Numbered from the stretch's first letter, positions 22,829-35,700 are shown. The stretch: DNA of 64,000 nt from Corydoras sp. C115 (GCA_019802505.1 JAFMOC010000588.1:101001-165000), one strand, 5' to 3'. Numbers and translations: made by a program. Notes: a model not told the origin generated them from the letters alone.

Positions 22829-23424
22829 AATATATATATGCATACCTAGGCTTTTTTTGTGAAGTTCTGAATGGTCTCTCACATATTTATTCAATGGCAT
22901 CCAAGACACGTGAGCTGTAGATACTAAAGCTTTTCTTATTAAGAGCTATAACAAACCAAAACAACATTGGCTTCCACCCGGTAAAATTAAGTTTGTGGTC
23001 CTCATCGTGCGATATGAAAACTCCAGACTGCACCTGATGTCACCTGAGCAATGAGTATTTCTATAGTTACATAAATAATTCAGCAGGTCATGCAGTTCAG
23101 TATAGAGTACGCTTGAGTATCTGTAGCATGACCTCACGACAGCTTCTACTTGTAAGGTTTAATGACTTCATACAGACACGAAAAACCCAACCAGATTATT
23201 TTAATTATAGAAGATATTCTATAGTGCAGGATCACCACTGATCACCATTTCTGTCTTTAATTTTGTATGTGTGTAGTAACTCATTGGTCAGGTTGCTTGG
23301 GTTATCAATCAAAAGTTCAAGGGTTCGGTGTTCAGAATGATTCATAATTAATATACAATATGGGAAAATGTATGTGGACGAATCTCAAGATCCAAAGAAT
23401 TCAATATTGTTGGTTTGGAAGTAC
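22829..23424. other. Unique intergenic sequence, nothing recognised
   Basis: No exon-like ORF, repeat or motif was recognised in this AT-rich stretch between kat8 and the protease gene. Confidence 0.5.
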
Positions 23425-23763
23425 CGGCACGGTGGCTTAGTGGTTTAGCACGTTCGCATCTCAGCGCTAGGGATTCCCGGTTCGAATCGCCATCTGGGTG
23501 GAGTTTCCATGTTCTCCCCGTGTCTGCGTGGGTTTCCTCCCGGTTCTCCGGTTTCCTCCCACAGTCCAAAAACAGGGATCAAGTCGATTGAATTCTCAAA
23601 AAAAAAATTGCCCCATATAGAGAGTGTGTGTGAGTGAGTGTGTGTCCAGCGATGGATTGGCGCCCTGTCCTGGGTCTATCTGCCCAGCGCCCGAGACGTT
23701 CTCCCCTGGATGGCCATGGGGAACCCCACCGCGACCCCAGTAGAGGATAAAGCGGGAGATAAT
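23425..23763 (+). repeat. DANA-like SINE
   Basis: Sense copy with an A8 expansion after TTGAATTCTC. Confidence 0.9.
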
Positions 23764-23961
23764 AAATGGTTTGGAAGTTCAACCTGCTTTGACCTGCCAG
23801 ACAAACCAAGTATCCAAAATTTTGATCAACGTTAATGATCATCAACAGCCCACCATAAATCACAAGGATTAGAAGCCTTCTTTAAGGTCCATATTAGCAA
23901 CAGTTGGTGGACATGGTGTAACTGAAAGACCAACACACTTAATGATTGAGTTAAGTATTAC

Positions 23962-24235
23962 TCCATCTATCCATTATCTTCTGCTTTATCCTCCACTAGG
24001 GTTACGAGGGGGGTTGGTTCCCCACGCCCATAATGGGGAGAACATCTCAAGCGCTGGGCAGATACACCCAGGACAGGGCACCAATCCATCACTGGGCACA
24101 CACACACACACTCTATATGGGGGCAATTTGGAGAACTCAATTGACTTGATCCATGTTTCTGGACTGTGGGAGGAAACCCGAGAACCCGGAAAAAGCCCAC
24201 GCGGACACGGGGAGAACATGGGAACTCCACAGTCC
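23962..24235 (-). repeat. DANA-like SINE, head truncated
   Basis: Antisense copy that ends at GGGAACTCCAC and joins a sense copy at once. Confidence 0.85.
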
Positions 24236-24448
24236 AAAATCCTTTCCTTCCACAGTCCAAAAACATGGATCAAGTTAATTGAGTTCTCCAAATTGCCCCA
24301 TATAGAGTGTGTTTGAGTGAGTGGTGGATTGGCACCCTGTCCTGGGTCTATCTGCCCAGCGCCCGAGACGTTCTCCCCTGGATGGGCATGGGGAACCCCA
24401 CCGCGACCCCAATAGAGGATAAAGCGGGAGATAATGAATGAATGAACT
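24236..24448 (+). repeat. DANA-like SINE, head truncated, fold-back partner
   Basis: Sense copy that starts in the middle (CACAGTCCAAAA). With the previous copy it makes a head-to-head inverted pair. Confidence 0.85.
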
Positions 24449-24659
24449 TTTGAAACAATGTCCAGGGCGTGGTGGACAATCACAGATGTCCTTAAACGTT
24501 TTTTAAATGTTCTGTGCGATCAGATCAGCAGCAGCCTTTAGGAGAACCAAGTGAAGCGTGGATTTAAAGCCGGATCTTCTGAAAGCGGCATCGTGGGGGT
24601 TAGCTCGTGTTTGGGGGGGGGGGTTCCAGCTGACTGATCAACCCTGATTGGAGAACAAT

Positions 24660-24906
24660 GGCGCGATTTAAATACCGTGTGACGTCACGGCTGCTTTATT
24701 GCTCACGTCACTCAGGTGTTTCAGTGTGATGTCTGCTACCTGCAGGAGACATTGGGACGTTGTCTCCACGCTGAGGCGTCGTGGACCCGCCGCTGGTGAA
24801 CTTTAATTCAGTTAGAACCATGTTTTCCGAGCGGCCGTTGGGATTTTAACGGCGGATTTTAAATCGAATTCAAATTCAAATTTTAACGGTCGCTTCGCTT
24901 CAGCAG
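24660..24906 (+). promoter_or_regulatory. Candidate promoter and untranslated first exon of the serine protease gene
   Basis: An AT-rich TATA-like motif (ATTTAAATA, 24666-24674) is followed by a perfect CRE palindrome (TGACGTCA, 24680-24687). A stretch ending in a good splice donor (CAGCAG|GTAAAC, 24906/24907) comes next. The next exon starts one base before the ATG context at 25002, so a 5' UTR exon ending at 24906 fits. Transcription start was not shown. Confidence 0.45.
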
Positions 24907-25002
24907 GTAAACCGAGCCTCCGTCTCCTGGTCGTGTGCTGGACGTCGGGTTTGCGATAAACGCAGCGTTTTTAAATGTTTTTGTTCCAACTTTTCTTGCA
25001 GG

Positions 25003-28000
25003 ATGTTTCATTGTGGGATCCAGGTGCTGGTTGCCATCTTTGCCGCAGGTACGAGATGATAGATCTTGCTATTTGATTATTTAAATAAATGGAAATTTGC
25101 TTCACCTCGGTGTCCTGCAAATCCCTCTGCAATTTAGTTGTTTTTGTATGAGATTAGGTTTTTTGTTTTGTTTTGTTTTTGGTGGGAAAGTGTTTTTCGG
25201 TAGGGATTGGTTAAACTCAGTCTTACCGTGTTAATCATAATTAAAGTGCAACACTTTTTTTTTTTATTGTTATTATTTATTTTTTTTATAAAATTTTTGT
25301 TTTTTTGGAAAAGTGTCTTATATATTCATTATCTTCCGCTTTATCCTCTATTGGGGTCGCGGGGGGGGGGGTTCCCCATGCCCATCCAGGGGAGAACCTT
25401 TCGGGCCCTGTGCAGGGCACCAATCTATCGCTGGGCACACACTCACGCACGCATACACACTCTATATGGGACAATTTGAACAACTCCATTGACTTGATCC
25501 ATGTTTTTGGACTGTGGGAGGAAACCGGAGAACCCGGAAGAAACCCACACTGACACTGGGAGAACATGGAAACCCAGATGGGGATTTGAACCGGGAATCC
25601 CTTGTGCTGAGAGGCGAACGTGCCAACCACTAAGCCACCGTGCCGCCCGTCTTATATATTGTTTAAAACAATATATATTGTGTTTAAAACACAAACAAAG
25701 GTTTTGTTTGATATTTGGGTGAACAAAAAGACAAATAAGATCAGATAAGATAAACCTTTATTTGTCCCACAATGGGAAATTCACATTCTCAGCAGCAGAT
25801 AAGTCAGAAGAAAGGTGAAAAAGGTATCTAGTCATTCGGAGAGATTTAAAAAGAACTAGGAAAAATTTAAATAGAATTAGAAATCTATATATACATGATA
25901 AAATTCAGATTTTTATTTATTTACTGTCGTACAGTAGAGGGATAAAATAAAACAGTATTGCACGTATGGTATCTGATTAAGCAGCGGTCAGGTATTACAT
26001 ACAGATGATTGGAATGTATTGCACCATCAATGATGCGTGTATTGCACGGTTATTTTTAGTTTGGTTTGGTTTAAAATTTGCTTTAAATGATTAAGCTATA
26101 TTTATACAAACAAATAAGCCAAGTGATGTTTGTCTCCTATATTTTTTTTACTAAATACTTATTAAAGCAAAGTTTTATAAAGAACAATCTACAACACTGA
26201 CCCATAAGCCTTTCATTTTCTACGTTGTTTATCTGCTTTAAAATGATGTCTGGTTACAGTTAACGTGGAGGTTGAAAAATATGAGTGTGTATTTTGAGCA
26301 GCTGCTTTCTCTGCAGGTGGCATTGCCTGAAAAAAGTAGAAGACTAAAGAGATCTTGTTTTTTTTTTTATTTATTTATTTTTTTTTTTTTTTGTTCCCTT
26401 AATTTAGTTCACAGATCATTTTTATTATCATTATATTCTTTATGGTTTTGAAGCTTTATTGGCTACTTTTTTCCACAGTTTTGGGTCTTTTGCGTTACAG
26501 TATTAATAGTTTTTACTGTATCAGATCTTATAAAGATTTTTTTTAAAAAATATATACTTTATAAGATCTTTTTATTCAGATTTGTTTTTGCAGCATCACA
26601 TTTGTTTGGTTTTGTTTTAATTGCATTTAGTTCCCATTTTCTCAGTTTTATTTCTGCTCTTTTCAATTTTATAATCCTCTTTCTCTTTAGTTTCGAATAG
26701 CTGGCTCTTGCTTGGAGCGTTTTGCTTAGAAGGGTGTGGAATTAATGCATGAGTGCATAAGGATGAAGGACTCATGAAAATGACTATACTCTCTAATCAG
26801 CATCAGCACTGTAAACACTGAAACCCGTGACAAAGTTTCAGCCATGTGTAACGCACACAAACACACACAATGTTAAATGAGATTACCATGTCAGACTGCA
26901 CCGTTAAATACCAACACTTGTTTTAGCACACTTTACTTTAAAGTTTAGCAAACTTTACTTTGAATACTTTAAAGTTTAACAGCTCTAAGACAGGAACAGA
27001 ATTTGATAGCAGCCTCAGTGTTAAGGGAATCGGGGAAAACCTGAAAAACAGGGCAGGTTAAGCTCTTATTGCAAAACCAATATAAGGGGCTTAAACTTTA
27101 GTGTTTGGTAGTTTAAAACAATGTGGTAGGTTTATCATAAAGAAAACAATTCAAGAATTTTATTATCATTAATATCCCATTGTTACATGAGGTAGGAACG
27201 AAATTATGGGTCACGGACCCCGATTACCCTGTTATTTAAATTTTGAAGAAGAAATGAGAATTACACATCGCTATGTGAAATATAGTATTCCACTATGAAT
27301 ATATAATATATCACTACAAATATAGAATATTTAACTATAAATATTCATTCATTGTCTCCCGCTTTATCCTCTATTAGGGTCGCGATGGGGTTCCCCATGC
27401 CCATCCAGGGGAGAACGTCCCGGGCGCCGGGCAGACACACCCAGGACAGGGCGCCAATCCATCGCTGGGCAAACTATAAATATAATATATGTATATACAG
27501 TATATAAAACTAAATTTGAGAAATATATATATGTATACTGTATATAATGGTATAGAATAGAAGATAAAATATAAATATAGCAGCATATAAAAGTGTATAA
27601 TGGTAATATTCTCATCCGCTTCTGAAATATAATTCCTTAAAGAAAAATGTTATTAAATCGGAGGTCATCGAATTGAATTCCCAGTCAATTTCCATTTCTG
27701 AGTAAACATGTGATGTGGCATGTTGTGAATTCATTGTATGTGACCCTTATGCCATGAGAAACACTCTGCGGGCAGTATCACCTTTTCTATCAACTCGCTA
27801 AGCAGGATGCTAACTAGAGATTAGTGACTCAGCATGAACTCTAATCTCACTCTGAGATAAAAAATCTCTGAGATATTACAAGATCCATTGATGTTAAAAT
27901 GGTTTTAGATTAAAGCATTTTTCCATTTTTTTGATCATTCAGGTGTGTGCCTCAGTCCAGCGTGTCGGGCTCAAGGTAAACTGCCTTTTTAATGTTTTGC

Positions 28001-28624
28001 CCTCCAATGGATATTTGACCCAGTGTCTTTTGTGTCAAAAAATGACTGAGCTCATTGATCCACAGTGTGTGGAAGACCTCCACTGGAAAGTCGCATCGTG
28101 GGAGGTGTGGAGGCTGTCGATGGTGCCTGGCCCTGGCAGGTAGACGTTCAAATGAACAGCGGTCATGTGTGTGGAGGATCCATCATCTCTGAATACTGGG
28201 TTCTGTCTGCTGCACATTGCTTTCCCAAGTAAGTCATGACTTTAACTGACTGTAGTTTGTAGATTTGGGCGTGGTTCGGTGGTAGTTACTAATAGCTGGT
28301 CCTCAAAGCTTTTGGATACAAGTTTTCCACATTGATGTTTGAGATCAGAATACAGAGTTGGCGGGGAGCAATGAGGACTTGAGAACCCACATTGGTAACA
28401 TCAGTGGACCTGCAATTTGAACCCACAACCTTCAGGCTGATAGGCCAACACCGTAACCACTGAGCTACCGAACATGTTTTTCAACCAAACATCAGCACTG
28501 TGTTAGGTTTTAACCATGAGTTTGTTATTTTGTAGTGGGCCGTATGCTGTTTCGGATGCAATTTACTGGGAACATTTGCATGGGATGAAATTAATGAGTG
28601 TACTCAAATTTAGATGTCCTGATA

Positions 28625-28709
<85 letters not shown>

Positions 28710-30766
28710 ACATTGTGTAAGGGCTGCTAGATGTTTTGTTAGGATGGAGGATGTCACTCATAACTAATATTCATTCTCTTCCGCTTTATCCTCTATTAGG
28801 GTCGCGGGGGGGGGTTCCCCATGCCCATCCAGGGGAGAATGTTTCGGGCGCTGGGCAGATACACTCAGGACAGGGCGCCAATCTATCGCTGGGCACACAC
28901 TCACTCACACACACACACACACACACACACTGTGGGGCAATTTGGAGAACTCTTGATCCATGTTTTTGGACTGTGGGAGGAAACCCACACAGAGGAAACC
29001 ACGCACCCAGAGGAAACCCACGCAGACACGGGGAGAACATGGAAACTCCACCCAGATGGGGATTCGAACTGGGAATCCCTACCGCTGAGAGAAGAACATG
29101 CTAGACCACTAAGCCACCGTGCCACCCTAACTATAATATATACATAATAGACACCCATACATAACATAATATAACTTGCCCTGCTCTCTTTTTACCTCTT
29201 TAGCCCATCAGACGTCTCCTCATATCACCTCTACATGGGTCGCTATCAGCTGAACAGCTATAACCAGTATGAGACGTCCCGCAGTGTGAACAGAGTCCTA
29301 ATACCAAGTGGATATTCAACGCCACAGGATGGGAAAGACCTTGCCCTCGTCGAACTGAATGCCCCTCTCTCGTGGACAGACAGAATCCAACCCATCTGCC
29401 TGCCCAGCGCTGGTGTCCAGTTTGGTAATGGAATCCCGTGCGTCGTCACAGGCTGGGGAGACATACAGGAAGGAGGTAAGAAGGACATCCAGAGCACATT
29501 ATTATGATGTAACCAAGGAAACGCTACACAGAATAATTCAATACACAAAAATTCAACAGGGGCATCAGGTTTGAACTGAAAGTAAAATGTGTAATGACAT
29601 GCAACCTGATACGTTGATGGCACGTCGGATCCAAACTGGAATTCATTGTGTTTTACGTGTTCACTGTCCCACTGCCGTGGTGATCTGATGGTCTCTGATG
29701 ATTTGTGGCCCATTTGGCTTCTGACTCCTTGTTATTGAGATCCATGAAGCGGTCATCCATGAAAATCATCGATTTCAGATTCTCATGGATCTTATTCCGA
29801 ATGTGGCACATCATTGGGACACTCGCCTAGTGCAGGGGTTCTCAACGGGTCTCCGCCCGGGACCCACATTTAGTCATTCAGTCACGATTTAGTCTTCAGA
29901 TTAGTTCTCCAAGTGTAATTATTCATTCATTCATTATCTTCCGCTTTATCCTATATTAGGGTCGTGGGGGGGGAGGGGGGGTTCCAGGGGAGAACGTCTC
30001 GGGCGCCGGGCAGACACACCCAGGACAGGGCGCGAATCTACGAACACCCACTACATGGGGCAATTTGGAGAACTCAATTGACTTGATCCATGTTTGTGGA
30101 CTGTGGGAGGAAACTGGAGAACCTGGAGGAAACCCACACGGACACGGAGAGAACATGGAAACTCCACCCAGATGGGGATTCGAACTGGGAATCCCTAGCG
30201 CTGAGAGGCGAACGTGCTAAACCACTAAGCCACCGTGCCGCCCAAAGTGTAATTAATCAAGCTCTAACATCTTTTCAGTCCCCATTTCTGGAGTTGGGAC
30301 ACTGCGCCTGGTGGAGGTACCGATAATCGATCAAGATTCCTGCAACGCAATGTATCAAAGCCTGTCCCTGCCTGATCCAGTGACGATCCTGTCAGACATG
30401 ATCTGTGCCGGATTTCAAGAAGGAGGCAAGGACGCGTGTCAGGTAGGAGTGTATGTCCTCGCCAAATCATGGGTATGTGATGTCGCACGCACACATCCCA
30501 TCTTCAACCCAATTTTCTTTTCCTAGGGGGATTCGGGCGGACCTCTCGTTTGTCTCAACGGTAACGGCTCGTGGGTTCAAGCAGGCATCGTGAGTTTTGG
30601 AATTGGCTGCGCTGCAAAGGACAGCCCCGGCGTGTATACCAAAGTGTCCAGTTATACTGACTTCATCCAGTACAACGTGCCCGATGCCCAGCTGGTGGAC
30701 GAGGCGCCCCACTCTGCCGCTTCCAGCCTCCTGGTTCTTCTTCTCTGCCTCACGGCGCTGATCTGA
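25003..30766 (+). CDS. Prostasin/PRSS8-like GPI-anchored trypsin-fold serine protease, complete
   Basis: Secreted or membrane-tethered S1 peptidase. Coding exons: 25003-25048, 27943-27975, 28066-28228, 29204-29475, 30279-30442 and 30527-30766, 918 nt, 305 aa. A signal peptide (MFHCGIQVLVAIFAA) starts the protein. A short light chain has a Cys (VCGRPP) and the activation site LESR|IVGG follows. The catalytic triad is His in VLSAAHC, Asp in GKDLAL and Ser in GDSGGP. The Asp six residues before the Ser (DACQGDS) predicts cleavage after Arg or Lys. The last ~20 residues (SAASSLLVLLLCLTALI) are hydrophobic after a small-residue site, which suggests a GPI anchor as in prostasin (PRSS8). It lies between kat8 and fus, exactly where PRSS8 and PRSS36 sit in mammals. 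PRSS27-like or another fish paralogue cannot be excluded, so no symbol is given. All splice phases agree and no break is seen. Confidence 0.93.
25324..25648 (-). repeat. DANA-like SINE
   Basis: Antisense copy in protease intron 1, short deletion near 25412. Confidence 0.88.
25740..26080. repeat. Candidate LINE 3' region
   Basis: AACCTTTATTTGTCCCACAATGG, followed by stretches of ATTGCAC, resembles 3' regions common to fish non-LTR elements. No coding part is seen. Confidence 0.35.
26081..27342. other. AT-rich intron sequence, nothing recognised
   Basis: Inside protease intron 1. T runs and weak local repeats only; no exon, RNA gene or known element was recognised. Confidence 0.5.
27343..27472 (-). 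repeat. DANA-like SINE, tail part only
   Basis: Antisense fragment ending at CCATCGCTGGGC. Confidence 0.85.
28355..28472 (-). repeat. V-SINE-like repeat, partial
   Basis: Antisense head with TTGAACCCACAACCTTCAGG and CACTGAGCTACC. Confidence 0.6.
28627..28706. repeat. (TA)n microsatellite
   Basis: About 38 TA units with one CA, in protease intron 3. Confidence 0.9.
28768..29128 (-). repeat. DANA-like SINE
   Basis: Antisense copy with a CA expansion and a small local duplication of the GAGGAAACC block. Confidence 0.88.
29920..30242 (-). repeat. DANA-like SINE
   Basis: Antisense copy ending 36 bases before the acceptor of protease exon 5. The CACACTCACTC block is mostly lost. Confidence 0.88.
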
Positions 30767-31069
30767 GCCGGAGGGTGGATGTACCATTACCAACACTCAC
30801 GGACCGTGTGATGATGTGCAGGTGTTGATCTGTACCAGCGGACCTTCCTTTGAATAATGAGCCATGTCTGCAGCGGAAAACGAGACCGGATGAAACTTAT
30901 TTTAATTGTAATCGCGATTCCCTGCGGCTTAATGACGTTTATGATGATTTGAGCTCAAAGACAAATCGGTGGTGTGAACTGTGATTCATTAGGGTCAAAG
31001 TCCTTTATTTTAAGCTAATCGGAATTTTCTTTTTTGCCAAAGCTGTTTTTAATACAAAATTTTACTGTA

Positions 31070-31075
31070 AATAAA
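31070..31075 (+). promoter_or_regulatory. Serine protease gene polyadenylation signal
   Basis: AATAAA lies 304 bases after the stop codon in unique, AT-rich 3' UTR sequence. Confidence 0.6.
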
Positions 31076-31122
31076 TTACTATTAGGTTAAGTTTGTTCAT
31101 TAGTATGTTCCATTATTATATT

Positions 31123-31320
31123 ATGTTTTTATCCAAAGTGACTTCTGAACTTGAGTATCTTATCTTAAACTGGGCTCAGGATGTAGGGTCGGTCATCACA
31201 CTGTACGTCCTGGGGTGATGAGGATTAGGGGCCTTTCTCTCTTTCTCAAGGGCCCAATTGGCGACTTTGGTCTGTGTTTAAACCCCCAACCTTTTAGGTT
31301 GATGGGTCAACGCAGATCTA
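31123..31320 (-). repeat. V-SINE-like repeat, diverged
   Basis: Antisense copy just after the protease poly(A) signal: TTTATCCAAAGTGACTTC core and AACCCCCAACCTTTTAGG head. Confidence 0.55.
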
Positions 31321-31388
31321 CAAAGCAACAACATCCATAAGTCAACATACTGTTGGAGTACAACTACACTGTGACCTCACAATGTGAT

Positions 31389-31711
31389 CATTCATTCAAT
31401 ATTTTCCACTTTATGCTCTATTAGGGTCACGGTGGGGTTCCCCATGCCCATCCAGGGGAGAACGTTTCGGGCGCTGGGCAGATCCACCCAGGACAGGATG
31501 CCAACCTATCGCTGGACACACACTCTACATGGGGCAGTTTGGAGAACTCAATTGACTTGATCCATGTTTTTGGACTGTGGGAGGAAACTGGAGGAACACG
31601 GAGGAAACCCACACGGACACGGGGAGAACATGGAAACTCCACCCAGATGGGGATTCGGACCAGGAATCACTAGTGCTAAGAGAAGAACTTGCTAAGCCAC
31701 TGTGCCACCCC
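31389..31711 (-). repeat. DANA-like SINE
   Basis: Antisense copy between the protease gene and fus. Confidence 0.88.
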
Positions 31712-31753
31712 AATGTGATCATGGTTGGTGAATTTTCAATAGCACACAAATGT

Positions 31754-31789
<36 letters not shown>

Positions 31790-31795
<6 letters not shown>

Positions 31796-32175
31796 GTCTG
31801 CAAGTGGACAACGTTCTGCTGGAAAACCTTGTGTCCTGCGTCCATCTGGATGTCCCTCTGACTCCAGCCACCTCATCACTGTTACAGGACACGTGAAGAC
31901 TGTACCCCTAAACCCCCGAGGGCTCTTTTAGCAGGACAATGCTTCTGAAATAATGCTTCTGGTCTGAGGGGCGACCAATTTGAGGTGTTGCCTCCAGAGT
32001 TCCCAGATCCCAATCCACTCCAGCCTTTGTGACCTTAAGGGATCCATGGGATCTTGTGACCTTATGGGATCTTTGGGATCTTGTGACCTTAAGGGATCTT
32101 TGGGATCTTGTGACCTTAAGGGATCTATGGAGTCCATGCCTCAGGAAGTCCTACGTTTGTTATGAACTACAACGA
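31790..32175 (+). pseudogene. Tc1/mariner-type transposase relic (C-terminal part)
   Basis: Consecutive blocks in changing frames resemble one Tc1-like transposase family: ENLVSCVHLDV, then FSRTM (from FQQDN), then FEVLPPEFPDPNPLQP (from the PPNSPDLNPIEH box), then ESMPQEVL. The last Asp/Glu region is interrupted by a 27-bp repeat (32028-32137). Frame breaks make it dead. It continues the part amplified at 33.1-35.6 kb. Confidence 0.6.
32028..32137. repeat. 27-bp tandem repeat, four units
   Basis: Unit TGTGACCTTAAGGGATCTTT plus GGGATCT, four copies with few changes, inside the transposase relic. Confidence 0.85.
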
Positions 32176-32290
32176 TGACCTCAGAGAGAGAGACTTTGGA
32201 CAATTTCACGCTCCCTGCTTTGTGTAAACAGTTTGGGGAAGGCCCTTTCCTGTTCCCCCACGACTGCGGTGTCCAGATTTGCTCTGGTCA
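32176..32290 (+). pseudogene. Second Tc1-like transposase scrap
   Basis: TTTGGACAATTTCACGCTCC, then AGTTTGGGGAAGGCCCTTTC, read as a VWGRPFP-type or FGEGPFP-type block of another Tc1 lineage. Similar decayed sequence lies near 820-870. Confidence 0.5.
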
Positions 32291-32707
32291 TTAGATAACC
32301 GCGAGTCGATTCACCAAGAGATCCGTTTAATCCTTCCTCGCTCGTACTTACTACAACGAGTCGAATTGAATGTTAAAATGAATCGTGACTTTTCAAAATA
32401 ATAAAATACACGGGTTTGTAAGTTTTAAACTTGTAAACATGATTACTTCGCTTCTTTCCCCATTAAGATGTGAATAACTGGCATAAATCTGAAGAGTCGA
32501 CTCTTTTTTTTTTAATGTAGAGAAATGCAAGAGTTGGTTCGCTTTGGGAATCGACTCCCAGCTATGAACTGTCAGGTTATGAATCGTTTGATGTGGACGA
32601 GCGCTATTTTAAGTGCACCGCGTTAAAACGACGCACAAATTTAATAATAAACCAATAAACACTCGCGTTTCCGACAACGTATCGGATAAATAAACGCTAA
32701 AAGCAGC

Positions 32708-35700
32708 ATGGCGTCGAGCGGTAAGACCGATTTACTGACGCGTTTTAACCGCAACGCTAACGGCGGACGGGTTCGACGGCCGTGACGTAGGTTCGCTTTG
32801 AAGTCTGCCGAAGGGACAATTCACTATTGTCCGCTTTATTGTCTTTTAAGTAAAAGGCAACACAAAATAACGTATCGTTTACGCCATTTTGTTCGCGTTG
32901 CTGACCGTAAAGCTGTCACACTGACCCACTTTCACCTTATCCACTTTACACGACACACTTTATTCCCGTCATGATTGAATAATGTGCTAATTTAATGTCC
33001 CGTGTCTCCTCTAGATTATTCTGAGAATTCACAGAGTCCAAGTCATGGTGGGTAAGTACACCGTCTGATCATTTAAGCACTGAGAATGTAAAACAGGTTC
33101 CTAAACCCTCAGGAGTTCTATTATGGTCAGTGGCACCTCTCGTTGACCGATGGGTCGGTGATGCGGGTGGAGCGCGGGGTCCGATCCAGCAGACCGAGCT
33201 CCTGTGCATCGGACCGCCCCGCTGAAGAAGTTCTTGCTTGGGTCGTGATGGAGAGGCGCTGAAAGAACCCGAGAATGGACGTCGGAACTGGACCGTGGAG
33301 CCATGCCAGAAGGTGAAAGTAATGGTCCGTGTTCTTCATCATGTGGACGGAGGGGGGGGGTTTGTGCAAGTCACTCTGCGCCAGGATGCATTATGGGGGA
33401 AGAACACGGGCGACGTTCTGCAGACCGAGCTCCTGTGGATCGGACCACCCCGCTGAAGAAGTTCTTGCTGGGTCGTGATGGAGAGGCACTGAAAGAACCC
33501 GAGAATGGACGTCGGAACTGGACCGTGGAGCCATGCCAGAAGGTGAAAGTAATGGACCGTGTTCTCCATCATGTAGACGGAGGGGGGTTCGTGCGAGTCA
33601 CTCGGCGCCAGGATGCATTATGGGGGAAGAACACGGACGACGTTCTGCAGACCGAGCTCCTGTGCATCGGACCGCCCCGCTGAAGAAGTTCTTGCTGGGT
33701 CGTGATGGAGAGGCGCTGAAAGAACCCCAGAATGGACGTCGGAACTGGACCGTGGAGCGATGCCAGAAGGTGAAAGTAATGGAACGTGTTCTCCATCATG
33801 TGGACGGAGGGGGGGTTCGTGCGAGTCACTCGGCGCCAGGATGCATTATTGGGGAAGAACACGGGCGACGTTCTGCAGACCGAGCTCCTGTAGATCGGCC
33901 CGCCCGCTGAAGAAGTTCTTGCTTGGGTCGTGATGGAGAGGCGCTGCTGTCCGGTGCTGAAAGAACCCGAGAATGGACGTCGGAACTGGACCGTGGAGCC
34001 ATGCCAGAAGGTGAAAGTAATGGACCGTGTTCTTCATCATGTGGACGGAGGGGGGGTTCGTGCAAGTCACTCTGCGCCAGGATGCATTATGGGGGAAGAA
34101 CACGGGCGACGTTCTGCAGACCGAGCTCCTGTGGATCGGACCACCCCGCTGAAGAAGTTCTTGCTGGGTCGTGATGGAGAGGCACTGAAAGAACCCGAGA
34201 ATGGACGTCAGAACTGGACCGTGGAGCCATGCCAGAAGGTGAAAGTAATGGACCGTGTTCTCCATCATGTGGACGGAGGGGGGGGGGTTCGTGCGAGTCA
34301 CTCGGCGCCAGGATGCATTATGGGGGAAGAACACGGGCGACGTTCTGCAGACCGAGCTCCTGTAGATCGGACCGCCCCGCTGAAGAAGTTCTTGCTTGGG
34401 TCGTGATGGAGAAGCGCTGAAAGAACCCGAGAATGGACGTCGGAACTGGACCGTGGAGCCATGCCAGAAGGTGAAAGTAATGGACCGTGTTCTCCATCAT
34501 GTGGACGGAGGGGGGGTTTCGTGCGAGTCACTCGGCGCCAGGATGCATTATGGGGGAAGAACACGGGCGACGTTCTGCAGACCGAGCTCCTGTGGATCGG
34601 CCCGCCCCGCTGAAGAAGTTCTTGCTGGGTCGTGATGTAGAGGCGCTGAAAGAACCCGAGAATGGACGTCGGAACTGGACCGTGGAGCCATGCCAGAAGG
34701 TGAAAGTAATGGACCGTGTTCTCCATCATGTGGACGGAGGGGGGGTTCGTGCGAGTCACTCGGCGCCAGGATGCATTATGGGGGAAGAACACGGGCGACG
34801 TTCTGCAGACCGAGCTCCTGTGGATCGGACCGCCCCGCTGAAGAAGTTCTTGCTGGGTCGTGATGGAGAGGCGCTGAAAGAACCCCAGAATGGACGTCGG
34901 AACTGGACCGTGGAGCCATGCCAGAAGGTGAAAGTAATGGACCGTGTTCTCCATCATGTGGACGGAGGGGGGGTTCGTGCGAGTCACTCGGCGCCAGGAT
35001 GCATTATGGGGGAAGAACACGGGCGACGTTCTGCAGACCAAGCTCCTTTGGATTGGCCCACCCCGCTGAAGAAGTTCTTGCTTGGGTCGTGATGGAGAGG
35101 TGCTGCTGTCCGGTGCTGAAAGAACCCGAGAATGGACATCGGAACTGGACCGTGGAGCCATGCCAGAAGGTGAAAGTAATGGACCGTGTTCTCCATCATG
35201 TGGATGGAGGGGGGTTCGTGCAAGTCACTCGGCGCCAGGATGCATTATGGGGGAAGAACACGGGCGATGTTCTGCAGACCGAGCTCCTGTAGATCGGCCC
35301 GGCCCGCTGAAGATGTTCTTGCTGGGTCTTGATGGAGAGGCGCTGCTGTCCGGTGCTGAAAGAACCCGAGAATGGACGTCGGAACTGGACCGTGGAGCCA
35401 TGCCAGAAGGTGAAAGTAATGGACCGTGTTCTCCATCATGTGGACGGGGGGGGGGGGGGGGGGGGTCGTGCGAGTCACTCGGCGCCAGGATGCATTATGG
35501 GGGAAGAACACGGGCGACGTCCGGCTGGGGAACCTTGTGTACATCCATGTGGTGGTCACTCAAGAAGATCTTAAAGTGAAGAAACTACAACCAGTCCAGA
35601 TGAATATGACCCTTGTGACGTAATGACGTCTACCATTGTAGCAACATCTGCCCCATAGGAGTGACCTGGCTTAGCCACCTTCTGTTTATCAGAATGGACC

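Noticed and set aside
29258..29713. 151-aa ORF on the - strand over protease exon 4
   Set aside because: Shadow of the coding exon on the opposite strand.
34298..35161. 287-aa ORF on the - strand and 201-aa ORF on the + strand in the fus intron array
   Set aside because: Many units are multiples of three long or nearly so, so any open frame stays open. No start context, splice sites or known domain; the array lies inside a fus intron.
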